Shown: positions 26,115 through 34,692 of the stretch, piece after piece
Numbering within the stretch: position 1 is the first letter of the stretch
Layout: each line of letters starts with the position of its first letter
Source: Chungangia koreensis
GTDB taxonomy: Bacteria > Bacillota > Bacilli > Bacillales_A > Planococcaceae
Length of the DNA: 64,000 bases
Direction: 5' to 3'
Assembly: GCF_042651785.1 (NCBI RefSeq)
Contig: NZ_JBHSEC010000003.1
Span: 62,001-126,000 of the forward strand
The notes under the pieces: model-generated
Database searches by the model: none
What the model was told of the DNA's origin: nothing
The model's input: the letters and a program-made list of their open reading frames with translations, nothing else
Translations under genes and position numbers: made by a program

Positions 26115-27146
26115 AAGCAGCAGACCATCGTCATAGTTTTTGAGAATCCCCTTACCCGATACAAGGGGGTAGTGGCATGCAACGGAATGTCCCTCTTCAA
26201 ATGCATTTAACTCAGGTGTTTCTTGTTTACAAAGGTCAGTTGCGTATGGACATCTAGTATGGAACCTGCATCCACTTGGCGGATTGACGGGACTCGGAAG
26301 ATCCCCCTCCAAAACTTGTCGGGTTCCTCTTTTTCTTAATGTTGGATCTGGTATTGGAATAGCCTGCAATAATCCTTCCGTGTATGGATGAAGAGGCTTG
26401 CTGAATAACTGCTCCTTCGTTCCAAGCTCAACGATTTTCCCTAAATACATCACTGCAATTCGATCGCTTATATATTTTACAGCTGGTAAGCCATGGGCGA
26501 TAAAAATATAGGTAAGTCCGAACTCCTTTTGTAACTTTGCAATTAAATTCAAAATCTGTGATTGTACCGATACATCCAGGGCAGAAACTGGCTCATCACA
26601 AATAATAAGCTTCGGATTTAATGCAAGAGCCCTTGCAATGCCGATTCGCTGCCTTTGACCACCGCTAAACTCATGTGGATATCGGTTCGCATGCTCCGGA
26701 CGAAGTCCTACAATCTCCAAAAGTTCCTTTACTCGATTCTTCAATTCTTTGCCCCTATGCAATTTATGGGCAATTAAAGGTTCGGCTATAAGATCAAACA
26801 CCTTTAAACGTGGATTTAGCGAAGAAAAAGGATCTTGAAAAATCATCTGTATATGCTTCCGCTCCTGTCTCAATTCACTCTTGGACAGTTTGGTCAGATT
26901 TTTACCGTTAAAAATAATAGTCCCTTCGGTTGGTTCAAGGATATTCATAATCAGGTTTCCTGTTGTTGACTTTCCACAACCTGACTCCCCTACAATGCCT
27001 AAGGTTTCCCCTTTTTTCACTTCAAAGGCAACACCATCAACAGCTTTCAAAAATTCCTTGCTTTTGGAAAGGAAACCTGACTCGAGCTCGAAGTATTTCT
27101 TTAGATCCTTTACTTGTAACAAGACTTCCTCATTCGACGATTGCAT
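26106..27146 (-). CDS. Oligo/dipeptide ABC transporter ATPase, OppF/DppF type
   Basis: 346 residues. Walker A GESGCGKST, signature FSGGQRQRIGIARAL and Walker B LIICDEPVSALD are intact; the switch His lies in IAHGLPAVKYIS, where Gly replaces the usual Asp after His. The C-terminal oligopeptide/dipeptide extension with CRFHTRCPYATDLC holds the cysteine pattern that binds an iron-sulfur cluster in several DppD/F proteins. Start overlaps the OppD gene by 17 bases. Last gene of the operon. Confidence 0.93.
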   Translation of the reverse strand: MQSSNEEVLLQVKDLKKYFELESGFLSKSKEFLKAVDGVAFEVKKGETLGIVGESGCGKSTTGNLIMNILEPTEGTIIFNGKNLTKLSKSELRQERKHIQMIFQDPFSSLNPRLKVFDLIAEPLIAHKLHRGKELKNRVKELLEIVGLRPEHANRYPHEFSGGQRQRIGIARALALNPKLIICDEPVSALDVSVQSQILNLIAKLQKEFGLTYIFIAHGLPAVKYISDRIAVMYLGKIVELGTKEQLFSKPLHPYTEGLLQAIPIPDPTLRKRGTRQVLEGDLPSPVNPPSGCRFHTRCPYATDLCKQETPELNAFEEGHSVACHYPLVSGKGILKNYDDGLLLSN

Positions 27147-28131
27147 GCTGGGTCACCACCTCTTCTTTATGCAGCCAGCAGCGCACTTGATGTGTTTCAT
27201 CACCAAATAATTCAGGAGAATGCTCACGGCAATGATCCATTCTAAGTGGACAACGAGAATAAAACCTACAACCCTTCGGCCAATTCGAAGCGCTTGGAAC
27301 TGATCCTGGAATTGCCTTCAGTTCATCTTCCAGTTCATGTACCTTTGGTGTACTTTCCATTAGACCGACCGTGTATGGGTGCTTCGGCTCCTTGAAAATA
27401 GTAAATACGTCCGACTCTTCAACAACTTGACCAGCATACATGACAATCACTTTATCAGCCATCTCAGCAACTACACCTAAGTCATGGGTAATGATTATAA
27501 TAGACGTATTAAATTCCTCTTTTAACTCAAGCATCAGATTCAAGATTTGCGCCTGTATGGTAACATCAAGCGCTGTCGTCGGCTCATCAGCAATGAGTAT
27601 TTTCGGGTTACAAGAAAGAGCCATGGCAATCATTACCCTTTGCCTCATACCACCGCTAAGTGAGTGAGGGTAAGATTCGTATATCTTCTCTGGCCTGGCT
27701 ATGCCCACCTTCTTCAGTAATTCAATACTCTTAGTTTTCGCTTCCTTTTTACTAACAGATTGATGCAGCAGAATCGTTTCCGCTATTTGCTCACCAACTT
27801 TAAAAACCGGATTGAGCGATGTTAAAGGTTCCTGAAAAATCATGGATATGTCATTCCCACGGATTTTCCGCATTTCGCTTTCCTTAATTTTCGCCAAGTC
27901 CTTACCATCAAATAGAATAGAACCTCCGTCGATTTTTCCAGGAGGGTTTATTAAACGGAGGATAGAGAAAGACGTGACGCTTTTTCCGCAACCGGATTCG
28001 CCGACGATTGCAATTGTTTCTCCTTTATTCATGGTAAATGAAACACCATCAACCGCCTTTACCTGCCCATCTTCTGTATAGAATGATGTTCTAAGATTCT
28101 CAACTTTAAGTGCTATATTCTCCAATGCCAT
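27130..28131 (-). CDS. Oligo/dipeptide ABC transporter ATPase, OppD/DppD type
   Basis: 333 residues with Walker A GESGCGKSV, the EPLTSLNPVFKVGEQIAE segment, signature LSGGMRQRVMIAMAL, Walker B ILIADEPTTALD and the His-switch in ITHDLGVVAEM. The C-terminal CRFYSRCPLRMDHC motif is the same four-Cys type as its partner. The ATG at 28131 follows GGAGGGGTG and shares one base with the stop of the permease gene. An upstream frame of 38 codons is open but overlaps the permease and is not needed. Confidence 0.93.
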   Translation of the reverse strand: MALENIALKVENLRTSFYTEDGQVKAVDGVSFTMNKGETIAIVGESGCGKSVTSFSILRLINPPGKIDGGSILFDGKDLAKIKESEMRKIRGNDISMIFQEPLTSLNPVFKVGEQIAETILLHQSVSKKEAKTKSIELLKKVGIARPEKIYESYPHSLSGGMRQRVMIAMALSCNPKILIADEPTTALDVTIQAQILNLMLELKEEFNTSIIIITHDLGVVAEMADKVIVMYAGQVVEESDVFTIFKEPKHPYTVGLMESTPKVHELEDELKAIPGSVPSASNWPKGCRFYSRCPLRMDHCREHSPELFGDETHQVRCWLHKEEVVTQHAIVE

Positions 28132-29051
28132 CACCCCTCCATCTGCAACCGCGGATCCAAAACATCGCGCAGCCAGTCGCCTAAGAAAATGATTCCTAAA
28201 ACAGTTACTGTAATGGCAATACCAGGGAAAGTAGAAATCCACCATGAAGTGGCTAAATAATCACGTCCACTTTCCAAGATTCCTCCCCAAGAAATCATCG
28301 GGGGTTGAATCCCCATACCTAAATAACTGAGGGAAGCTTCCAGTAGGATGGCAGTCGCAATACTTAATGTCGATACGACGATAAATGAGGAAATGACATT
28401 CGGTAGAATGTGCTTGAATATGATTCCTCCATCTTTTGTGCCTAAAGTTCTGGATGCCTTTACAAAGTCCCGTTCCTTAATAGATAGGACCTCCCCTCTT
28501 ACAAGGCGGGCGTATGTCACCCATTTGGTTGCACCAATTACAAATACTAACGTCCAAAGGCCTGGACCAAATACTCCCAAGACGACTAACATAAATAAAA
28601 TATTCGGAATCGCAAGGACGGCATCAACCCCGCGCATGATGAAATTATCTAATAAACCACCATAATATCCCGCAAATAGTCCAAGTACGAGTCCTATTGC
28701 ACCGGCAATCCCAATAGCACAAACCCCTACAATTAGAGATACTTGTGTTCCCACAATAATTCTACTCAGTAAATCTCTTCCTAAGTTATCAGTTCCAAGT
28801 ATATGTTCAGAAGTCCCACCCTCCATCCAGAATGGGGGTTTGTTAATCATAATAGGATTGATTGAATTTGGATCAAAAGGTGCCAGCTGATTTGCAAAGA
28901 TACCTACGATCGTAACAAGCATGACAATGACGAAACCGATCATTCCGGTTTTACTTTTCCATAATTTCCGTACAAGGCGGATAAATTCATTCTTTCTTTT
29001 AATATCTTCCCCTGCAATTTCGATTAACGACTGCTTAGTTGGTGCCTGCAT
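28131..29051 (-). CDS. Oligo/dipeptide ABC transporter permease, OppC/DppC type
   Basis: 306 residues, six membrane helices. The N-terminal OppC segment (SKTGMIGFVIVMLVTIVGIFA) and the EAA loop (SRTLGTKDGGIIFKHILPN) are present, and it ends in WLRDVLDPRLQ as usual for DppC. The ATG at 29051 follows GGGGGAGGGG. Forms the channel with the OppB-type partner encoded upstream. Confidence 0.92.
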   Translation of the reverse strand: MQAPTKQSLIEIAGEDIKRKNEFIRLVRKLWKSKTGMIGFVIVMLVTIVGIFANQLAPFDPNSINPIMINKPPFWMEGGTSEHILGTDNLGRDLLSRIIVGTQVSLIVGVCAIGIAGAIGLVLGLFAGYYGGLLDNFIMRGVDAVLAIPNILFMLVVLGVFGPGLWTLVFVIGATKWVTYARLVRGEVLSIKERDFVKASRTLGTKDGGIIFKHILPNVISSFIVVSTLSIATAILLEASLSYLGMGIQPPMISWGGILESGRDYLATSWWISTFPGIAITVTVLGIIFLGDWLRDVLDPRLQMEG

Positions 29052-29064
29052 ATTTCCCCTCCCC

Positions 29065-29982
29065 CTAGTTGTACTTAATGCGGGGATCAAAGATCCTATA
29101 TAAAATATCCGCAATTAAATTCAAGAAAATGACCATGATCGCTACGACAAATACTGCAGCTTGAACTATTGCCATATCCCGGCCGTTTACTGCCTGAACT
29201 AATAATTGTCCAAGTCCTGGATAGGAAAATACCACTTCCGTTACTAATGCTCCACTCACAAGAGTGGATATTTGAAGGAACAGGATGGTGATTACCGGGA
29301 CAAGTGAGTTTTTAAATCCATGCTTCATAATAAGCGTAAATGGTTGTACTCCTTTGCTCTTAGCAGTCCGTATGTAATCCTGCTGAAGAATTTCAAGCAT
29401 GCTCGAACGGATTAACCTTGTCATCTCAGCAGAAACTGCAGTTCCTAAAGTAATTGAAGGGAGGACAAGATGCCTCCAAGTCTCATTACCGGACACGGGT
29501 AAAACTTGTAGCATTACTCCAAAAACGAGCATAAGCATGATACCCAGCCAAAAGTTTGGCATTGCTTTACCTAATATCGAAAAACCGGTTACAAACATAT
29601 CAAGGAATGTGTTCCTTTTAACAGCCGAAATGATTCCTGCCGGTATAGCAATAAGTACCGCTACCACCATGGAAGTCAAAGCAAGTATTAAGGTTGCCGG
29701 AAGACGTTCCATGACGATTGGCAAAGCAGGTTGAGCATAACGGAATGACTGGCCAAAATCTCCTTGCACTAAATTGAGTAGAAAATAACCAAACTGAACC
29801 GGTACTGGTTCATTCAACTTCAGTGCTTCCCGGAGATTTTCAATATCTTCTGGAGTGGCATCCTCAGGAAGCATCAACGATACGGGATCCCCTGCCATGT
29901 ACACAAGGAAAAAAACAATGAAGGTTATCAAAATTAAAACGGGTACAATTTGCAAAATCCTCTGCCTTAAATACTTCCCCAT
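29065..29982 (-). CDS. Oligo/dipeptide ABC transporter permease, OppB/DppB type
   Basis: 305 residues with six helices; RQRILQIVPVLILITFIVFFLVYMAGDPV at the N-terminus and the EAA loop (RTAKSKGVQPFTLIMKHGFKNSL) are those of DppB/OppB. LVTEVVFSYPGLGQLLVQAVNGRD is the conserved end block. The ATG at 29982 has AGGAGGAG just upstream. It is 63 bases downstream of the binding-protein gene. Confidence 0.93.
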   Translation of the reverse strand: MGKYLRQRILQIVPVLILITFIVFFLVYMAGDPVSLMLPEDATPEDIENLREALKLNEPVPVQFGYFLLNLVQGDFGQSFRYAQPALPIVMERLPATLILALTSMVVAVLIAIPAGIISAVKRNTFLDMFVTGFSILGKAMPNFWLGIMLMLVFGVMLQVLPVSGNETWRHLVLPSITLGTAVSAEMTRLIRSSMLEILQQDYIRTAKSKGVQPFTLIMKHGFKNSLVPVITILFLQISTLVSGALVTEVVFSYPGLGQLLVQAVNGRDMAIVQAAVFVVAIMVIFLNLIADILYRIFDPRIKYN

Positions 29983-30045
29983 ACCTCTCCTCCTAATGGG
30001 AAGAGAAGACAAGCATGAAATCACTTGTCTTCCCGATTCCCGATA

Positions 30046-31632
30046 TTATTTCAATTTAATGTTTTCGATTATAAACATTTCATCTACACGTGGTTCAAAT
30101 TCAAGGCGATCATTAACTCCGTAAAAACTGTACACTTGGAATAGTGGAACAATCGGCACTTCCTCAGCAACAATTTCTTGAACCCTCTTGTATTGCTGTT
30201 CACGCTCTTCAGCATTCAAATTAACGTTTGCTGCATCCAATAATTTATCGACTTCATCGTTTTTATAGTCATTAATGGAATCGGCACGTTCAGAATGATA
30301 ATAGTCAAGGGCTTGTGCTGCATCGAATAATGAAGCCCCTAAAGCAATGAAATAGGCATCCTTATGCTCTTCTGCTTTACGAAGATCAACGAATGCTCCC
30401 CATTCCATGAACTCCAGTTTTGCAGTGATACCAGCTTGTGCAAGCATTCCCGCTATCATTTCTACAGTAGCTTTGTCCTGGAAATAACGGCCATTTGGTG
30501 AATGGAGAGTAATTTCCACTCCTTTTTCATATCCAGCTTCCTTAAGTAGACTCTTCGCTTTTTCCAAATCATAATTGTATTTTCCGAATAGATCTTCATT
30601 AATACCGAAGTTTCCTGGATTCATACGTGTTAACGTCGGTTTTCCACCGCCGCCAAGAATATGGTCAACGAGGGCTTGATCGTCAATTGCATAATCGATT
30701 GCCTGACGAACTTTAACATCAGAAGTCGGATATCCTTCCGTTACACGTAGGAATAGCATCATCGTCCGGTTAACCGGTCCAGTAACGACATCTGTTCCGT
30801 CATTGTTTTTAATCCGTTCCCAATCCGTAGGAGGAACTTCTGTTGCAATATCCACTCCGCCTGTCAATAATTCAGCAACCCTTGTGGAGTTCTCAGGGAT
30901 AGCCCTGAATACAACTTGCTCCCATTCCGTATTCACACCATTAAAATAGTCATCGTTTCTCTCCAATACAACACGGTCATCTTTTTTCCACTCAACAAAT
31001 TTGAATGGACCCGTTCCTATAGGATTTTCCAAGAAATAGTCAAATCCGTTCTCTTCAATATATTTACTCGGCAGCATCCCCGAACCGAGGCGCGCAACAC
31101 GATTTAACAATACTGGGTCTACTTCGAACGTTTTAATATGAACTGTATAATCATCAATGATTTCAACCGATTCTATTTGCTTATAGTTAGGGTGCTCACG
31201 CAATGAAGAATCTGTCGCCACCCGCTCTAAACTATATTTAACGTCAGCAGCTGTGAAGGGATCACCATTGTGGAATTTAACATCATCCCTCAACTTGAAT
31301 TCCCAAGTATGGTCATCGACAAGTTTCCACTCTTTCGCCAAATCAGGGACAATCGTTCCATTTTCGTTTTTAACCAAGTAGTTATACATATTGATATGAA
31401 TGGCTTCAGTTGCAGTGGTTTGGTGATTATGAGGGTCGAACGTTAACATATCCGTCCCCATTGCGATCGTCAGTGTCAGATTTTCTTCAGCTTCGACTTT
31501 AACTGTGCCTTCATCCTTTCCCTTATCGCCCCCGGTTGACGGCTCAGTAGTACCTTGGCCGCTATCCGAACATGCTGCTATGAATAGAGACAAGACAACT
31601 AAGAATGTGAATAACAAGCGTTTATTCTTCAT
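30046..31632 (-). CDS. Peptide ABC transporter substrate-binding lipoprotein (SBP family 5)
   Basis: 528 residues: lipoprotein signal with lipobox IAAC (Cys21), a Ser/Thr/Gly/Glu-rich linker, then the family 5 binding fold (MGTDMLTFDPHNHQTTATEAI, KLRDDVKFHNGDPFTAADVKYSLERV, NPIGTGPFKFVEW). This is the DppE/OppA type, capturing peptides or similar ligands outside the cell for the permease. The ligand cannot be told from sequence; nickel or glutathione binding by relatives remains possible. Gap to the peptidase upstream is 31 bases, so both are in one operon. Confidence 0.92.
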   Translation of the reverse strand: MKNKRLLFTFLVVLSLFIAACSDSGQGTTEPSTGGDKGKDEGTVKVEAEENLTLTIAMGTDMLTFDPHNHQTTATEAIHINMYNYLVKNENGTIVPDLAKEWKLVDDHTWEFKLRDDVKFHNGDPFTAADVKYSLERVATDSSLREHPNYKQIESVEIIDDYTVHIKTFEVDPVLLNRVARLGSGMLPSKYIEENGFDYFLENPIGTGPFKFVEWKKDDRVVLERNDDYFNGVNTEWEQVVFRAIPENSTRVAELLTGGVDIATEVPPTDWERIKNNDGTDVVTGPVNRTMMLFLRVTEGYPTSDVKVRQAIDYAIDDQALVDHILGGGGKPTLTRMNPGNFGINEDLFGKYNYDLEKAKSLLKEAGYEKGVEITLHSPNGRYFQDKATVEMIAGMLAQAGITAKLEFMEWGAFVDLRKAEEHKDAYFIALGASLFDAAQALDYYHSERADSINDYKNDEVDKLLDAANVNLNAEEREQQYKRVQEIVAEEVPIVPLFQVYSFYGVNDRLEFEPRVDEMFIIENIKLK

Positions 31633-31663
31633 AAATACACCCCTTTTGTGTTTTAAATTCTAC

Positions 31664-33040
31664 TTAACCTACAGAAATCCCTTTATTAACCAAACTGTAT
31701 TCATGCATAACTGTGCATATAAATTTAATCCCTTCAATAAAATCCTCAATACGAATGTTCTCATTAGGAGCGTGGATCCTTGAATCTTCGTAACCTACAC
31801 CAAAACTAACAGCCGGAATATTATATTGAGCTGCTAATTTATACATAGGACCGGTTCCTGGAGACATGGAAAAGATTTGTGGAGGCTTACCGTAAAACTT
31901 CTCCGCTTCTTTAATGGCCACTTTGGCAAGTGGATCGCCCGGATCAGTTTTAGCTGCCTTCTTACCACTGATTTTATGAATGGTAATATCCTCGAAACCA
32001 TGCTTATCTAAATGTTTGCGCAGGAGAACGATTATTTCATCTGGGTCCTGATCCGGAACGAGGCGAAAATCGATTTTCACTTTCGCTTCCGAGGGCAGAA
32101 CGGTTTTCGATCCCTCTCCCGTGTAGCCGGAGTAAATTCCGCAAATGGTACAAGTAGGCTGGAAGATGAACTTCTCTTTTAATTCGTCTCCATCCAAGTT
32201 AAGGAGAAAAGATTCCAACTCCAGGTTTTTGAGCATTTCTTTTTCATGTAAAGGCATATTGGCAAGCATCTGTTTCTCCAGTTCGCTTGGCTGGTCAACT
32301 CTGTCATAAAATCCTTCTATTTTGACACGCTCATCCGTTCCTTTTAACGTATTTAATGCCCAAACAAGCCGCCATGCAGGATTTTCGATAATTGCTGCAT
32401 TCGAGGAGTGAAGATCAGTATTCGCACCTTTCGCCCTCAGTTCGATATACAGCATCCCCTTTAATCCAAGGCGTATAGATAATGCTCCATCCGGCGTCTT
32501 ATAACCCGACTCCCAAATGTAACCGTCTGTTTCAATAATATCCGGAGCATTTTCAATCGCATGATGAGTATAAATACTTCCGAATTCCTCCTCTCCATCT
32601 ACAAAAAATTTAATGTTCACTGGAAGCTCGCCATACACTTGTTGATATGCATGGATTGCAGCAATACGTGCGAAAAGATTCCCTTTGTTATCAGCGACTC
32701 CACGAGCAAACAATTTTCCATCATGAATTTCTGCACCGAATGGAGGATAATCCCATAATTCAATTGGATCCTCAGGCTGAACATCATAATGGTTATAAAA
32801 TGATAATGTCTTTTCCTTATCGCTAAGGATCTTTCCATATACAACTGGATGACGCCCAGTCGGTACAATCTGAACTTCCGCGTTTAATTTCAACAAATAA
32901 CCTTCAACCATTGCAGCCATTTCATCAATTCCACGAAACTGAGTAGATACACTCGGCTGCCTGCAACCTTCCTGTAACCAAGAAATGTATTGATCTCTAT
33001 GCTGATCGATATATTCGTATAAATCCTTCAATCCTGTCAT
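31664..33040 (-). CDS. M20-family metallopeptidase (dipeptidase)
   Basis: 458 residues. Zinc-site motifs of M20 are present: the first His in FYNHYDVQPED, the bridging Asp in ARGVADNKGN, the catalytic Glu pair in FFVDGEEEFGS, and a late His in DSRIHAPNENI. A dimerisation domain is inserted in the middle (about 185-330). The layout matches dipeptidase/carboxypeptidase members that split short peptides in the cytoplasm. As first gene of the import operon it should process what the transporter brings in. The start is uncertain (ATG 33040 or GTG 33043); AGTAGGTG lies immediately upstream. Confidence 0.88.
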   Translation of the reverse strand: MTGLKDLYEYIDQHRDQYISWLQEGCRQPSVSTQFRGIDEMAAMVEGYLLKLNAEVQIVPTGRHPVVYGKILSDKEKTLSFYNHYDVQPEDPIELWDYPPFGAEIHDGKLFARGVADNKGNLFARIAAIHAYQQVYGELPVNIKFFVDGEEEFGSIYTHHAIENAPDIIETDGYIWESGYKTPDGALSIRLGLKGMLYIELRAKGANTDLHSSNAAIIENPAWRLVWALNTLKGTDERVKIEGFYDRVDQPSELEKQMLANMPLHEKEMLKNLELESFLLNLDGDELKEKFIFQPTCTICGIYSGYTGEGSKTVLPSEAKVKIDFRLVPDQDPDEIIVLLRKHLDKHGFEDITIHKISGKKAAKTDPGDPLAKVAIKEAEKFYGKPPQIFSMSPGTGPMYKLAAQYNIPAVSFGVGYEDSRIHAPNENIRIEDFIEGIKFICTVMHEYSLVNKGISVG

Positions 33041-33080
33041 CACCTACTAAACTTATTTTTGGAATCGCTTACATAGAGAA

Positions 33081-33108
33081 TATCAAAAATTTAAAATTTC
33101 TGATAATA
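33081..33108 (-). promoter_or_regulatory. Palindrome with CodY-box match upstream of the peptide operon
   Basis: TATCAAAAATTT-A-AAATTTCTGATA (33081-33105) is a 25-bp inverted repeat with one mismatch. Overlapping it, 33094-33108 matches the CodY consensus AATTTTCWGAAAATT at 12 of 15 positions. It lies about 40-65 bases before the M20 start, where an operator would act. Known CodY targets in Bacillales include peptide importers, so regulation by amino-acid supply is plausible. Confidence 0.45.
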
Positions 33109-33527
33109 CATATTTTTTTCTTGTGGTGATAAAAAAATTTTATTAAGGAAATAGAAAAACCTTTCATTCCGTTGGTTGGTTGGTTGGAAGAAGTGGTTGG
33201 ATAGTTATTGCAGTCTCCTGTTTAGTGGGTTGAATGGAATCTTTTGCACTTGATTAGAAAAGGCTGAGGGTTTTGCACCTATCGAGGGTTCTTTTGCGGT
33301 TTCAACCAAATGTTTTGCTGATGCAAGCTGATCTTTTTAAGGGAGGTTAGCTACCGAAGGAGCCATATTGCGGATTTTTGATCTCATATTGCTGCGTTTG
33401 GCATCTATATTGCGCTTTGCCGCTATCATATTGCGGCGTTTGCCGTTTATATTGCGCGATTTCCACTTCATATTGCGCGGAAACCAATTGATATTGCGTT
33501 CCAAAGGATTCCACCAATTTTTCCCCA
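33109..33527. repeat. Gene-free region with two 21-bp phased arrays
   Basis: First array: core TTTTGC at 33242, 33271, 33292 and 33313 with a weak copy at 33334; spacing is 21 bp except for a 29-bp step at the start. Second array: core ATATTGCG at 33365, 33386, 33407, 33428, 33449, 33470 and 33491, seven units at exactly 21 bp, the bases between cores being variable. A short TTGG run is at about 33172-33187. No gene is seen. The region lies between the prfB terminator and the promoter of the peptide operon. Confidence 0.88.
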
Positions 33528-33561
33528 TTAAAAAAGGTACACCAGATAATCCAGTGCACCT
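33528..33561 (-). terminator. Terminator of secA-prfB
   Basis: On minus, AGGTGCAC pairs with GTGTACCT and is followed by TTTTTTAAT. Confidence 0.8.
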
Positions 33562-33569
33562 CCAACATA

Positions 33570-34674
33570 TTAAGCTAGTTTCGAACGCAAATAGGCGTTG
33601 ATGAATTGATCGATGTCGCCGTCCATGACGTTGTTGACGTTCCCGGTTTCGGCGTTCGTGCGGTGGTCTTTCACCATAGAATATGGGTGGAAGACGTATG
33701 AGCGGATTTGGCTTCCCCAGCCAATTTCCTGTTGGTCTCCACGGATTTCCAACAATTCTTTTTCACGTTCTTCGATCTTCAGTTGATACAATTTCGCTTT
33801 CAACATCTTCATCGCTTGTTCACGGTTCTTAATCTGTGAACGTTCATTTTGACATTGAACGACGACGCCCGTCGGCATATGCGTGATCCGGACTGCGGAG
33901 TCGGTCGTATTGATGTGCTGACCGCCGGCACCAGTTGCCCGGTACGTATCGACCTTCAAATCTTCACTCTTTACTTCAATCTCGATTTCTTCATTGAACT
34001 CAGGCATGACTTCGCAAGATGCGAAGGATGTATGACGACGTCCTGAAGAATCGAAAGGTGAAATCCGTACAAGACGGTGTACGCCTTTTTCCGCTTTCAA
34101 GTAGCCATATGCATTATGCCCCTTGATGGACAATGTCACCGACTTAACGCCCGCTTCATCACCCGCAAGATAGTTCATCGTTTCAACCTTGAAACCGCGC
34201 TTTTCAGCCCAGCGCGTGTACATGCGAAGCAGCATGGACGTCCAGTCCTGGGACTCGGTACCGCCAGCACCCGCATGCAGTTCCAAAATTGCATTGTTCT
34301 TATCGTACGGTTCGCTCAATAGTAACTGAAGTTCGAATGCTGAAAGCTGCTCAACAAAGTCCGGCAATTCGTTACTCAGTTCCGTTTGAAGTTCCTCGTC
34401 AGGCTCTTCACGAAGAAGCTCCAGCGTCATCTCCAAGTTTTCCTGCGTATCGCTCAGTTCTTTGTACTCCCCGACTAAATCCTTCAACGAATTCGATTCA
34501 CTGATGACGGTTTGTGCCGCCTGCTGGTCATCCCAGAAATCAGGCATAAGCATTTGCTCATCCAATTCAGCGATTCTGGCCTCTTTGTTTTCTAAGTCAA
34601 AGAGACCCCCTAAAGTCCGCTAATTTCTTAGCTGTTTTATCCAACTCGTTCCGGATATCTCCTAATTCCATCAT
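33570..34674 (-). CDS. prfB: Peptide chain release factor 2, expressed by programmed +1 frameshift
   Basis: Full product about 367 residues. The first 25 codons start at ATG 34674 (GGAGG 8 bases upstream) and encode MMELGDIRNELDKTAKKLAD..., ending in CTT-TGA at 34602-34597; the rest is in the +1 frame starting with the GAC at 34598. The catalytic GGQ (GAGGQHINTTDS) that triggers peptidyl-tRNA hydrolysis and the SPF stop-codon recognition tripeptide (VRISPFDSSG) are present, so it reads UGA and UAA. It lies 18 bases after secA and is co-transcribed with it, as in B. subtilis. Confidence 0.97.
34597..34611 (-). promoter_or_regulatory. prfB programmed frameshift site
   Basis: AGGGGG (34606-34611), a 3-base spacer, then CTTTGAC. 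This is the classic slippery site with an internal Shine-Dalgarno; low RF2 lets the ribosome slip +1 past the in-frame UGA, an autoregulatory loop. Confidence 0.96.
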
Positions 34675-34692
34675 TGCTAAATCCTCCAATTA

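Noticed and set aside
28135..28245. Upstream extension of the OppD-type ATPase
   Set aside because: The extra 38 codons overlap the permease gene and have no similarity to OppD N-termini; the ATG at 28131 has a good site.
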